Shown here: in pieces, positions 23,337 through 31,990 of the stretch
Position numbering within the stretch: position 1 is the stretch's first letter
How the letters are laid out: each line of letters starts with the position of its first letter
Assembly: GCF_914271485.1 (NCBI RefSeq)
Contig: NZ_CAJZAG010000007.1
Coordinates: forward strand, 186,001 to 250,000
DNA: 64,000 nucleotides
From: Cupriavidus pampae
Lineage (GTDB): Bacteria; Pseudomonadota; Gammaproteobacteria; Burkholderiales; Burkholderiaceae
Direction of reading: 5' to 3'
Translations under genes and position numbers: made by a program
Notes under the pieces: generated by a model
What the model was told of the DNA's origin: nothing
What the model saw: only the letters and a program-made list of their open reading frames with translations
Databases searched by the model: none

Positions 23337-24155
23337 GTGAAATACAAGATTCATCACAAGACTGTCTACCGCTACGCGGAACCGGTGCGCCGCAGCGTGC
23401 ACGAACTGCGGCTGGAGCCGCGTTCGGGCCCGCTGCAGGCGGTGCAGGCCTGGCACGTCTCCGCGCCGGGCAACCTGTCGGAGGCGCGTGACGGCTTCGG
23501 CAACATCATTCATAACTTCACGCTGACCGGTCCCGCGAGCCGCATCGAGATCATTGCCACGGGCGAGGTCGAGGTGAACGCCGAGGAGGGTCAGACGGGC
23601 TTCTACGACTTGCCGGACGCCGGCGAGGCACGCGTATCGCCGCTGTATTTTGTCGCCCCCACGCCGATGACCGCGGCACCTCCCGAAATGCGCGCGTTTG
23701 CGGCGCCATTCCTGGCGGCGGGGCATGAGTTGCCGGCGCTGCTCGCGCTTGCGGACGGCATTGCGGGCCGCGTGCGCTACAAGGCCGATACGACCGACGT
23801 AGGGACCTCCGCCGCCGAAGCGTTTCATCTGGGCAGCGGCGTCTGCCAGGATCAGGCGCAGGTGATGGTGGGCGCATGCCGCGCATTCGGCATCCCGGCC
23901 CGCTATGTCAGTGGTTACTTCTATGATCCGGCCGCGACCGAGATGGCTAGCCATGCGTGGGCCGATATCTGCCTGGACCCGGACAGCGGGCTCTGGTGCA
24001 GTATCGACGTCACGCACCGTTGCGTGACCGATGGGCGTCACATACGCCTTGCCGTGGGGCGTGACTATGCCTCGGCGGCACCAATCCGGGGCGTGCTCGA
24101 GGGTGGCACCGGCGAAACCATGGAAGTCACGATCGACATCTCCGCGATGGCGTGA
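23337..24155 (+). CDS. Transglutaminase-like cysteine protease of the Anbu cluster
   Basis: This 272-residue protein has an N-terminal beta domain (KYKIHHKTVYRYAEPVRRSVHE) followed by a transglutaminase core (COG1305). The catalytic triad is visible: Cys in GSGVCQDQAQV, His in ASHAWADICL, and Asp in SIDVTHR. The family includes peptidases and amidases as well as true transglutaminases. I place the start at the GTG at 23337, which gives the usual VKYKI opening; a GTG at 23283 is in frame but adds a Cys-rich leader unlike the family. It stands third in the ATP-grasp/alpha-E/transglutaminase/Anbu run. Confidence 0.9.
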   Translation: MKYKIHHKTVYRYAEPVRRSVHELRLEPRSGPLQAVQAWHVSAPGNLSEARDGFGNIIHNFTLTGPASRIEIIATGEVEVNAEEGQTGFYDLPDAGEARVSPLYFVAPTPMTAAPPEMRAFAAPFLAAGHELPALLALADGIAGRVRYKADTTDVGTSAAEAFHLGSGVCQDQAQVMVGACRAFGIPARYVSGYFYDPAATEMASHAWADICLDPDSGLWCSIDVTHRCVTDGRHIRLAVGRDYASAAPIRGVLEGGTGETMEVTIDISAMA

Positions 24156-24202
24156 ACAGGCGGGCGCCCGGGTCAAACGGGCGCGCACCGTCGCCGGGGC
24201 GC

Positions 24203-24208
24203 TAGAAT
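24203..24208 (+). promoter_or_regulatory. Possible -10 element upstream of Anbu gene
   Basis: TAGAAT lies in the 107-nt gap between the transglutaminase-like gene and the Anbu gene, which could give Anbu its own transcript start near 24215. The -35 region is not convincing. Confidence 0.4.
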
Positions 24209-24262
24209 GCAGGTTTATGCCGCGCGCGGACGCACGCGCGGGCGCCCCCTAAGAAAAAGACC

Positions 24263-25069
24263 ATGACGTATTGCGTAGCCATGCGGCTGGATGCCGGCCT
24301 GGTATTCCTTTCCGATTCCCGCACCAATGCCGGTGTGGATGCGATTTCCACCGCACGCAAGATGACCGTGTTCGAGGAACCCGGCGATCGCGTGATGGTG
24401 CTGATGACCGCCGGCAACCTGGCCATCAGCCAGTCCGTGCGGCAGTTGCTGGCCGAGGGCCGCGATGAGAAGCGTTCATTGTGGACCGCGCGGGATATGT
24501 TCGAGGCCGCGACCATTGTCGGGGACGCGGTGCGCGCCGTGCACAAGCGCGATGCCCACGCGCTGCGCGACGCCGGCATCGAGTTCAACGTCAGCCTGAT
24601 CTTCGGCGGCCAGATCCGCGGCGAGCGCACGCGCCTGTTCCATATCTACGCCGCCGGCAACTTCGTCGAGTCGACGCCGGAGACGTGCTATTTCCAGATC
24701 GGCGAGGCCAAATACGGCAAGCCGATCGTCGACCGCGTCGTGCATCCGTCGCTGCCGCTGGGCGAGGGCGCCAAGTGCGCGCTGATCTCGATGGACTCGA
24801 CGCTGAAGTCCAATATCTCGGTGGGTCTGCCGCTCGATCTGCTGGTGTACGAGGCCGATTCGCTGCGCGTGACGCGCTTCGTCACCATCGACGAGAAGAA
24901 CGCGTACTTCCGCATGATCCGCGACACGTGGGGGCAGCGCCTGCGTCAGGTGTTCGGCGAGATCTGCAACCCCGAATGGGATTCCGCCACGCCGGCGGAA
25001 TTTCCGCTGGCGCGTGACGAGGCGGACCGTTGGGGCCAGCCGGTACGGGCCAAGCGCGAACGCGCGTAA
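24263..25069 (+). CDS. Anbu, ancestral proteasome-like beta subunit
   Basis: Anbu is a bacterial Ntn-hydrolase related to proteasome beta subunits and HslV (COG3484). The 268-residue product starts MTYCVAMRLDAGLVFLSDSR. After Met removal Thr1 would be the nucleophile, and Asp17 (FLSDSR) and Lys32 (TARKMTVF) sit at the expected active-site positions. The C-terminal extension of about 50 residues beyond the proteasome fold is normal for Anbu, whose crystal structures show open, helical assemblies rather than closed rings. The partner genes upstream encode a peptide ligase-like protein and a cysteine protease, which suggests a peptide-making and -cutting pathway. No proteolytic substrate is known. 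Confidence 0.93.
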   Translation: MTYCVAMRLDAGLVFLSDSRTNAGVDAISTARKMTVFEEPGDRVMVLMTAGNLAISQSVRQLLAEGRDEKRSLWTARDMFEAATIVGDAVRAVHKRDAHALRDAGIEFNVSLIFGGQIRGERTRLFHIYAAGNFVESTPETCYFQIGEAKYGKPIVDRVVHPSLPLGEGAKCALISMDSTLKSNISVGLPLDLLVYEADSLRVTRFVTIDEKNAYFRMIRDTWGQRLRQVFGEICNPEWDSATPAEFPLARDEADRWGQPVRAKRERA

Positions 25070-25152
25070 CGGCATGCCTGCATGGTGGGGCGCACGGTCG
25101 AGCACACCGGGCGCCGCGCAAAATCCGCGGGGCGTCGGCGCGTCCGCTCATG

Positions 25153-25158
25153 TATAAT
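25153..25158 (+). promoter_or_regulatory. Likely pyrG -10 element
   Basis: A perfect TATAAT lies 26 nt before the pyrG start in a 115-nt intergenic region. No strong -35 is visible at the proper distance. Confidence 0.6.
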
Positions 25159-25184
25159 CCCGATTTCCCCGGCAAGCTCGGTTT

Positions 25185-26837
25185 ATGACCAAATTCGTCT
25201 TCGTCACCGGTGGCGTCGTCTCTTCTCTCGGCAAGGGCATCGCTGCTGCTTCGCTCGCGGCCATTCTCGAGTCGCGCGGCCTCAAAGTCACCCTCCTCAA
25301 GCTAGATCCTTACATCAACGTCGATCCCGGCACGATGAGCCCCTTCCAGCATGGCGAGGTGTTCGTGACCGAAGATGGCGCTGAAACCGACCTCGATCTA
25401 GGCCACTACGAGCGCTTCGTCTCGGCCAAGATGCGCAAGTCGAACAACTTCACGACAGGCCAGATCTACGAGTCGGTGATTCGCAAGGAACGCCGCGGCG
25501 AGTACCTCGGCAAGACCGTGCAGGTCATTCCGCATATCACCAACGAGATCCAGGCATTTGTCGAGCGTGGCGCCGCGGCGTCGCACGAAGGCAAGGCCGA
25601 TGTGGCGCTGGTGGAAATCGGCGGTACGGTTGGTGACATCGAGTCGCTGCCGTTCCTCGAAGCCGCGCGTCAGATGAGCCTGCGTCTTGGCCGCAACCAT
25701 TGCGCATTCGTGCACCTGACGCTGGTGCCGTTTATCGCCAGTGCGGGCGAGCTCAAGACCAAGCCGACGCAGCACTCGGTGCAGAAGCTGCGCGAAATCG
25801 GTATCTCGCCGACGGCGCTGCTGTGCCGTGCCGATCGTCCGATTCCCGACGACGAGCGCGCCAAGATTTCGCTGTTCGCCAACATCCCGCAGGAAGCCGT
25901 GATTTCGGTGTGGGATGCCGACAGCATCTACAAGATTCCGCAGATGCTCAACGAGCAGGGCCTCGACCGCCTGATCTGCGAAGAGTTGCGTCTGGACCCC
26001 AAGCCGGCGGACCTGTCGATGTGGCAGCGCCTGGTGAACGCGCAGGAAAACCCCGAGCACGAGATTCGCATCGGCATGGTTGGCAAGTACGTCGATCTGA
26101 CCGAGTCGTACAAGTCGCTGATCGAGGCGCTGCGCCACGCGGGCATGCACACGTCGACGCGCGTGAACATCGAGTACATCGACTCGGAAGAACTCGAGTC
26201 GGGTCACCTCGAAGTCCTGCAGCCGCTCGATGCGATTCTGGTACCGGGCGGCTTCGGCAAGCGCGGCACCGAAGGTAAGATCCGCGCGATTCAGTATGCG
26301 CGCGAGAACAAGGTGCCGTACCTCGGCATCTGCCTGGGCATGCAGCTCGCCGTTATCGAATATGCGCGTCACGTGGCCGGCATGGGCGACGCGAACTCGA
26401 CCGAGTTCAACCTCGAGACCGAGCATCCGGTGGTCGCGCTGATTACCGAGTGGCTCGACCGCGAAGGCAAGGTCGAGCAGCGTACGGCCGAGTCCGACCT
26501 CGGCGGCACGATGCGCCTGGGCGCGCAGCGCGTGCCCACGAAGGAAGGCACCAAGGCCAACGCGATCTATGGCGCCGAAGTGAACGAGCGCCATCGTCAC
26601 CGCTATGAAGTCAACAACCACTACGTGCCGCAGCTCGAGAAGTCCGGCCTCGTGATTTCGGCGCGTACGCCGACCGAGAACCTGCCCGAGATGATGGAGC
26701 TGCCGGATTCGCTGCATCCGTGGTTCGTGGGCGTGCAGTTCCACCCGGAATTCACGTCGACGCCGCGTGACGGCCATCCGCTGTTCAAGGCCTACGTGCA
26801 AGCCGCGCTGGCCAGCCAGCAGCGCAAGGGTGCCTGA
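25185..26837 (+). CDS. pyrG: CTP synthase
   Basis: PyrG makes CTP from UTP, ATP and glutamine. It is 550 residues long, in line with the family. The N-terminal synthase domain opens with KFVFVTGGVVSSLGKGI and carries LKLDPYINVDPGTM. The C-terminal glutamine amidotransferase domain has the nucleophile Cys in GICLGMQLAVIEYARH and the His-Glu pair in VQFHPEFTSTP. It heads the pyrG-kdsA-eno-ftsB cluster widely conserved in proteobacteria. Confidence 0.98.
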   Translation: MTKFVFVTGGVVSSLGKGIAAASLAAILESRGLKVTLLKLDPYINVDPGTMSPFQHGEVFVTEDGAETDLDLGHYERFVSAKMRKSNNFTTGQIYESVIRKERRGEYLGKTVQVIPHITNEIQAFVERGAAASHEGKADVALVEIGGTVGDIESLPFLEAARQMSLRLGRNHCAFVHLTLVPFIASAGELKTKPTQHSVQKLREIGISPTALLCRADRPIPDDERAKISLFANIPQEAVISVWDADSIYKIPQMLNEQGLDRLICEELRLDPKPADLSMWQRLVNAQENPEHEIRIGMVGKYVDLTESYKSLIEALRHAGMHTSTRVNIEYIDSEELESGHLEVLQPLDAILVPGGFGKRGTEGKIRAIQYARENKVPYLGICLGMQLAVIEYARHVAGMGDANSTEFNLETEHPVVALITEWLDREGKVEQRTAESDLGGTMRLGAQRVPTKEGTKANAIYGAEVNERHRHRYEVNNHYVPQLEKSGLVISARTPTENLPEMMELPDSLHPWFVGVQFHPEFTSTPRDGHPLFKAYVQAALASQQRKGA

Positions 26838-26862
26838 GCCAGCGCATCGCAGAGGAGACATC

Positions 26863-27735
26863 ATGAAACTGTGTGGATTCGACGTCGGTCTGAACCATCC
26901 GTTCTTCCTGATCGCCGGTCCGTGCGTGATCGAGTCCGAGCAGATGGCACTCGACACGGCAGGCGAGCTGCGCGAGATCACGAAGGCGCTGGGCATTCCG
27001 TTCATCTACAAGTCGTCGTTCGACAAGGCCAATCGCTCGTCGGGCAAGACGTTTCGCGGACCGGGCATGGAGCGCGGTCTCGAGATCCTGGCCACGGTGA
27101 AGCGCGAGATCGGTGTACCGGTGCTGACGGATATTCACGAGATCGACGAGATCAAGCCCGTCGCCGCCGTGGTGGACGTATTGCAGACGCCCGCGTTCCT
27201 GTGCCGCCAGACTGATTTCATCCGTGCCTGCGCGCAGAGCGGCAAGCCGGTGAACATCAAGAAGGGCCAGTTCCTGGCGCCGCACGACATGAAGAACGTC
27301 ATCGACAAGGCACGGGACGCGGCGCGCGACGCCGGCCTGCCCGATGACGTGTTCATGGCCTGCGAGCGTGGTGTCTCGTTTGGCTACAACAATCTGGTTT
27401 CCGACATGCGCTCGCTCGCGATCATGCGCGAGACCGCGGCCCCCGTGGTGTTCGACGCCACGCACTCGGTGCAGTTGCCGGGCGGGCAGGGGACGAGCTC
27501 GGGCGGTCAGCGCGAGTTCGTGCCGGTGCTGTCGCGCGCCGCGGTGGCAACTGGCGTGGCAGGTCTGTTCATGGAGACCCATCCGGATCCGAACAAGGCC
27601 ATGTCCGACGGTCCCAACGCGGTACCGCTGTCGCGCATGAAGGAACTGCTGGCAGTCCTGCGGGACCTCGATGCGCTGGTCAAGCGCGCGGGTTTCCTCG
27701 AAGATAATTTCAGCTGGCCTGCCGCCTGCGCGTAA
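26863..27735 (+). CDS. kdsA: 3-deoxy-8-phosphooctulonate (KDO-8-P) synthase
   Basis: KdsA condenses phosphoenolpyruvate with arabinose 5-phosphate for lipopolysaccharide inner-core synthesis. The 290-residue protein shows IAGPCVIESEQ, KSSFDKANRSS, GMERGLEIL, KKGQFLAPHDM and CERGVSFGYNNL. The start at 26863 has AGAGGAGA upstream and a 25-nt gap from pyrG, so the two are likely one transcript. A hairpin terminator follows. Confidence 0.97.
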   Translation: MKLCGFDVGLNHPFFLIAGPCVIESEQMALDTAGELREITKALGIPFIYKSSFDKANRSSGKTFRGPGMERGLEILATVKREIGVPVLTDIHEIDEIKPVAAVVDVLQTPAFLCRQTDFIRACAQSGKPVNIKKGQFLAPHDMKNVIDKARDAARDAGLPDDVFMACERGVSFGYNNLVSDMRSLAIMRETAAPVVFDATHSVQLPGGQGTSSGGQREFVPVLSRAAVATGVAGLFMETHPDPNKAMSDGPNAVPLSRMKELLAVLRDLDALVKRAGFLEDNFSWPAACA

Positions 27736-27750
27736 GTCATTGCGCCGTTA

Positions 27751-27780
27751 CCGCCCGCTAATCGCGGGCGGTTTCCTTTG
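27751..27780 (+). terminator. Terminator after kdsA
   Basis: CCGCCCGC (27751-27758) pairs with GCGGGCGG (27764-27771) across a 5-nt loop and is followed by TTTCCTTT. It separates pyrG-kdsA from eno, so eno probably has its own promoter in the following 210 nt, where I see no gene. Confidence 0.75.
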
Positions 27781-27991
27781 CGGCGCATTTTGCTGCTTAC
27801 TTTGCGATGAAGTTTGCGATGGACTTTGCGGCGTCATATGCAGTCGGTATGGGTAGCCGGTATAGGCATTCGATACTCATACTTCGTACAGAGTTTGCGG
27901 ATACTGCATGGCCGCCGCGCGCAACTTGGCCTATGCTTTCCCGGTTTCCCAATCGAGCAGCTTCAAGAATCAACAGTAGAGAGAGGAATTC

Positions 27992-29281
27992 ATGAGTGCA
28001 ATCGTAGATATCATCGGTCGCGAAGTTCTCGACTCGCGCGGTAATCCCACGGTCGAGTGCGACGTGCTGCTGGAGTCCGGCGTGATGGGCCGTGCCGCAG
28101 TGCCGTCGGGCGCATCCACGGGTTCGCGCGAAGCCATCGAGCTGCGTGATGGCGACAAGTCGCGCTATCTGGGCAAGGGCGTGCTGAAGGCCGTTGAACA
28201 CATCAACACCGAAATCTCCGAAGCGATCATGGGTCTGGATGCCTCCGAGCAGGCGTTCCTCGACCGTACGCTGATCGACCTCGACGGCACCGACAACAAG
28301 GGCCGCCTCGGCGCCAACGCCATGCTGGCGGTGTCGATGGCCGTGGCCAAGGCCGCGGCGGAAGAAGCCGGCCTGCCGCTGTATCGCTACTTCGGTGGTT
28401 CGGGCGCGATGCAGATGCCGGTGCCGATGATGAACATCGTCAACGGTGGCGCGCACGCCAACAACAGCCTGGATATCCAGGAATTCATGATCATGCCGGT
28501 GTCGCAGACGAGCTTCCGCGAAGCGCTGCGTTGCGGCGCGGAAGTCTTCCACGCGCTCAAGAAGATCCTGGCCGACAAGGGCATGTCCACCGCGGTCGGT
28601 GATGAAGGCGGCTTCGCGCCGAATTTCTCGTCGAACGAGGAATGCCTGAACACGATCGTGCAGGCCGTCGAGAAGGCTGGCTACAAGGTTGGCGAGGACG
28701 TGCTGCTGGCGCTGGACTGCGCCGCGAGCGAGTTCTACCACGAGGCCGAAGACGTGTACCAGCTGGAAGGCGAAGGCCTGAAGCTGAGCTCGACGCAGTT
28801 CGCCGACTACCTGGCCAACCTGTGCGACAAGTTCCCGATCGTCTCGATCGAGGACGGCATGGCCGAGGGCGACTGGGATGGCTGGAAGACGCTGACCGAC
28901 AAGCTCGGCAAGCGTGTGCAACTGGTCGGTGACGATCTGTTCGTGACCAACACGAAGATCCTGAAGGAAGGCATCGAGAAGGGCATCGGCAACTCGATCC
29001 TGATCAAGATCAACCAGATCGGCACGCTGACGGAGACGTTTGCCGCGATCGAGATGGCCAAGCGCGCGGGCTACACCGCCGTGATCTCGCACCGTTCGGG
29101 CGAGACCGAGGACAGCACGATCGCCGATATCGCCGTGGGCACCAACGCTGGCCAGATCAAGACCGGCTCGCTGTCGCGTTCGGACCGTATCTCCAAGTAC
29201 AACCAGCTGCTGCGCATCGAGGAAGATCTCGGTGATATCGCCAGCTACCCCGGCAAGAGCGCGTTCTACAACCTGCGCTAA
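27992..29281 (+). CDS. eno: Enolase
   Basis: Enolase interconverts 2-phosphoglycerate and phosphoenolpyruvate. The 429-residue protein is full length with all core motifs: VLDSRGNPTVE, GAVPSGAS in the variant AAVPSGASTGSREA, the signature LIKINQIGTLTET, and SHRSGETEDS. A GAGAGAGGAATTC site precedes the ATG. It sits between kdsA and ftsB, the usual order. A strong terminator follows. Confidence 0.98.
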   Translation: MSAIVDIIGREVLDSRGNPTVECDVLLESGVMGRAAVPSGASTGSREAIELRDGDKSRYLGKGVLKAVEHINTEISEAIMGLDASEQAFLDRTLIDLDGTDNKGRLGANAMLAVSMAVAKAAAEEAGLPLYRYFGGSGAMQMPVPMMNIVNGGAHANNSLDIQEFMIMPVSQTSFREALRCGAEVFHALKKILADKGMSTAVGDEGGFAPNFSSNEECLNTIVQAVEKAGYKVGEDVLLALDCAASEFYHEAEDVYQLEGEGLKLSSTQFADYLANLCDKFPIVSIEDGMAEGDWDGWKTLTDKLGKRVQLVGDDLFVTNTKILKEGIEKGIGNSILIKINQIGTLTETFAAIEMAKRAGYTAVISHRSGETEDSTIADIAVGTNAGQIKTGSLSRSDRISKYNQLLRIEEDLGDIASYPGKSAFYNLR

Positions 29282-29304
29282 ACCTTTCGCGGGTGTCTGC
29301 CGTT

Positions 29305-29341
29305 AAAACGGCGCTATCCTCACTGGATAGCGCCGTTTTTG
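29305..29341 (+). terminator. Strong terminator after eno
   Basis: A 13-bp perfect stem (29307-29319 with 29325-29337; AACGGCGCTATCC arm) with a 5-nt loop runs into TTTTTGTT. This should separate eno from ftsB transcription, although the two genes are conserved neighbours. Confidence 0.88.
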
Positions 29342-29444
29342 TTGCTTGTTACGTTGCATTTTGTGTTTTGCTTTGCATTCTCGTGCGGCATGCGCCATGA
29401 TTGTGCCGACCCGAATTTGACTAGCGCCCCTCTTATCGTCTCAG

Positions 29445-29786
29445 ATGCGCCTGATCTCGCTGTTGCTGTTCATCCTGCTGCTGGCTATCCAGTACCCGCT
29501 CTGGCTGGGCAAGGGCGGATGGCTGCGCGTCTGGGATCTGAGCCACCACGTGGACGAGCAGGCGTCGCGCAACCAGTCGCTGAAGTTGCGTAATGCGAAG
29601 CTGGAAGGCGAGGTGAAGGACTTGCAGGAAGGCACGGGCGCGATCGAGGAACGCGCGCGCTACGAGCTCGGCATGGTCAGGGAAGGCGAGGTGTTCGTGC
29701 AGTTCGTCGCACCGGCGCCGAAGGTCAGCGCCACGCCGCCGCTGCCGCCGCCACCGAATTCGGTCGCGGGCATGGGCGGTCATTGA
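29445..29786 (+). CDS. ftsB: Cell division protein FtsB
   Basis: FtsB is a small bitopic division protein that forms a complex with FtsL and FtsQ. The 113-residue product has an N-terminal membrane helix (LISLLLFILLLAIQYPLW), the conserved Trp-Gly region GKGGWLRVWDL, a coiled coil (NQSLKLRNAKLEGEVKDLQEG...) and the ERARYELGMVREGEVF motif. It ends with a Pro-rich tail. Confidence 0.95.
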   Translation: MRLISLLLFILLLAIQYPLWLGKGGWLRVWDLSHHVDEQASRNQSLKLRNAKLEGEVKDLQEGTGAIEERARYELGMVREGEVFVQFVAPAPKVSATPPLPPPPNSVAGMGGH

Positions 29787-29800
29787 CGCTCACTGGCGAG

Positions 29801-30220
29801 TCACCACCACCCGTACGGGTAACCGCCCCAGCCACCCCCCCAGTATCCCGGCGAGCCGACGCTGACGCCAGCGCCCCAGCGGCTGCCACCCCCCCAGCCG
29901 CCGCCCCATCCACCGTAGGACACATTCCAGCTCGAGTAGGGATACGCGTAGGCATTGGCCCATGCGCGCGCCTGCTGCTGGCTTGCGATGACCGCTGCCT
30001 GGTCGCGCAGGATCTGCGCGTTGAGCGCGGTCAGCTGTTGCTTCTGCTCGGGTGTGATCGGCGGGGGCGGCACCGCGTTGGGCGCGAGCCGGGACGTGAA
30101 CGGCGAACCGTTCGCGTCGCGCGGCAGGTCGGACGCGCAGCCGGTCAGTAACAACGCGGCCAGTGCGACCGGTGCGACCAGCGCGCAGGAAAGGACCTTC
30201 CGATCTGGCAATGTACCCAT
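29801..30220 (-). CDS. Gly/Trp/Tyr-rich putative lipoprotein
   Basis: This 139-residue protein has a lipoprotein signal peptide ending in the lipobox LLTGC (Cys at about residue 28). A Pro-rich stretch and a short helical segment (TPEQKQQLTALNAQILRDQAAVIASQQQARAW) follow, and the C-terminal 45 residues consist almost entirely of Gly, Trp, Tyr and Ser (SYGGWGGGWGGGSRWGAG). Similar Gly/Trp-rich small lipoproteins occur across Burkholderiaceae without known function. It is convergent with ftsB; the stops are 14 nt apart. Confidence 0.8.
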   Translation of the reverse strand: MGTLPDRKVLSCALVAPVALAALLLTGCASDLPRDANGSPFTSRLAPNAVPPPPITPEQKQQLTALNAQILRDQAAVIASQQQARAWANAYAYPYSSWNVSYGGWGGGWGGGSRWGAGVSVGSPGYWGGGWGGYPYGWW

Positions 30221-30260
30221 CTCAGTCTCCTCCAGGCGCTGGCCGCACGGTCAGCGGCGT

Positions 30261-31295
30261 TTAGTGATGTTGATGCGCGCCGTCCCCAGCGCCAGTGGCC
30301 ACCGGCGCCGTGAACAGTTGCGCGCTGTCCACCGGATCGAACTCATAGCGCTGGCCGCAGAAATCGCAATGGATCTCGACGTGGCCGCGTTCCTCGATAA
30401 TGCCCTCGATTTCCTCGCGGCCCAGCGATTGCAGCATGCCAGCGACCTTCTCGCGCGAGCATGAGCACTGGAAATGCGGCTGCATCGGCTCGAACACGCG
30501 CAGGCCGGTGGCCTCGATGTCTTCCCAGAACAGCTTGCGCAGCAGCGTCTCCGGCGTCTCGCCGAGCAATTCTTCCTGCTTGAGCGTGGCGCCGAGCTGG
30601 CATGCGCGATCCCACGTGTCGAGGTCCTGCGCGCGGCCATCCTCGCTCAGCGGTTCGCCGGTTTCGCCAACCTGCGCCGGTGCGCTGCCGTAGCCTTCCA
30701 GCGTGCCGCCATACGATGGCAGCTTCTGCAGCAGCATGCCGGCGGCCACCTGATCGTTGGCCGCGAGCCAGAGCCGCGTGTCGAGCTGCTCCGAGGCCTG
30801 CATATAGTGCTCGAGCACTTCGCTTACGGAGTTCAGCGGACCGTGCTGGTCCGACAGCGGCACGATACCTTGATACGCCTGCTGGCCCGGCAGCTTGTCC
30901 TTCGGGTCGAGCGTGATCGCGAAGCGGCCCTGACCCTTGACGTTGACCATCTGACGCAGCGTGGCGTCGTCGGGGATTTTGCCACCCTCAGCGGCGCCCT
31001 CGGCCAGTTTGGCCGTGGCGCGCATCGACAGGTCCGACAGGCATTCGACCACGAGCATGCGCACGGGGCCGTCGCCATGGACCTGCATGACCAGCGCGCC
31101 GTTGAACTTGAGGTTGGCGGACAGCAGCGCCGCGGCCGCCATCATCTCGCCCAGCACGTGCCGTACCGCCAGCGGATATTCATGGCGGTTCAGCACTTCC
31201 TGCCAGGTCGCTTCCATGCGCACCAGTTCGCCGCGCACGGGGGCTGCGTCGAAGAGGAATTTCTGGAGAATGTCGGGGTTGGTGGTGGCGGTCAC
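30261..31295 (-). CDS. hslO: Redox-regulated chaperone Hsp33
   Basis: Hsp33 is a cytoplasmic holdase activated by oxidative unfolding. The 344-residue protein has the family core, with HVLGEMMAAAALLSANLKF and MLLQKLP, and the C-terminal zinc site CSCSREKV...CDFCGQRYEF, a CxC plus CxxC pair that forms disulfides on oxidation. A His-rich extreme C-terminus follows. I chose the GTG at 31295, preceded by AGAAGGA, over a TTG at 31325 that lies 1 nt before the upstream gene's stop. The gamma-carbonic anhydrase gene is just upstream on the same strand, so the two are likely co-transcribed. Confidence 0.95.
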   Translation of the reverse strand: MTATTNPDILQKFLFDAAPVRGELVRMEATWQEVLNRHEYPLAVRHVLGEMMAAAALLSANLKFNGALVMQVHGDGPVRMLVVECLSDLSMRATAKLAEGAAEGGKIPDDATLRQMVNVKGQGRFAITLDPKDKLPGQQAYQGIVPLSDQHGPLNSVSEVLEHYMQASEQLDTRLWLAANDQVAAGMLLQKLPSYGGTLEGYGSAPAQVGETGEPLSEDGRAQDLDTWDRACQLGATLKQEELLGETPETLLRKLFWEDIEATGLRVFEPMQPHFQCSCSREKVAGMLQSLGREEIEGIIEERGHVEIHCDFCGQRYEFDPVDSAQLFTAPVATGAGDGAHQHH

Positions 31296-31326
31296 TAAAC
31301 GGTCCTTCTGGTTTGCTTCAATCAAT

Positions 31327-31851
31327 TCAGTCGATGCGCTTCAGTGCAACCTTGTAGGTTGCCTGGCGCTTGGCATAAGTTTCTGCGTTGCGGTACAGGT
31401 TGGCCACGTCCTCGTCCGTCAGCTGACGCACGACCTTGGCGGGCGTGCCAATAATCAGCGAGCGGTCCGGAAAGACCTTGCCTTCGGTGACCAGCGCGCC
31501 AGCGCCGACCAGGCATTCCTTGCCGATCACGGCGCCGTTCAGCACCACGGCCTGGATGCCGATCAGCGAGCCGTCGCCCACTGTGCAGCCGTGCAGCATG
31601 GCCTGATGGCCGACCGATACCTTGTTGCCCAGCGTCATCGGGCGGCCCGGGTCGGTATGCAGTACCGCGCCTTCCTGCAGGTTGGTGTCTTCGCCCACCA
31701 CGATCGGCTCGTTGTCCCCGCGGATCACCACACCCGGCCATGCGCTTGCGCGGGCCTTGAGCGTCACGTTGCCGATGATCGTTGCTTCCTTCGCCACATA
31801 GGCATCGTCGTCGATGATGGGGGTAAGGTCGCCGAGCTGGTAAATCGCCAT
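31327..31851 (-). CDS. Gamma-carbonic anhydrase family protein (PaaY/YrdA-like)
   Basis: This 174-residue left-handed beta-helix protein has hexapeptide repeats such as IIGNVTLKA, VIGKECLVGAGA and SLIGIQAVVLNG. The three metal-ligand histidines expected of gamma-class enzymes are visible in AVLHTDPG and SVGHQAMLHGC. Members bind zinc or iron; many show little carbonic anhydrase activity, and some act as thioesterases. The ATG at 31851 (GGAGACTCC upstream) gives the usual MAIYQLG start, in preference to an earlier one at 31872. Confidence 0.92.
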   Translation of the reverse strand: MAIYQLGDLTPIIDDDAYVAKEATIIGNVTLKARASAWPGVVIRGDNEPIVVGEDTNLQEGAVLHTDPGRPMTLGNKVSVGHQAMLHGCTVGDGSLIGIQAVVLNGAVIGKECLVGAGALVTEGKVFPDRSLIIGTPAKVVRQLTDEDVANLYRNAETYAKRQATYKVALKRID

Positions 31852-31990
31852 GGAGTCTCCTGCCTGAGGCATTCGGGATAAGTGGGGATGGCCGCGCGAT
31901 TTTCAAACCGGCGCGCAAACAGCCACGGATGGGCTGAGGGCAGGCCGGCTGGGCCCCGCTAGAATGGCGGCATTCCGAGATTTTACGCCG

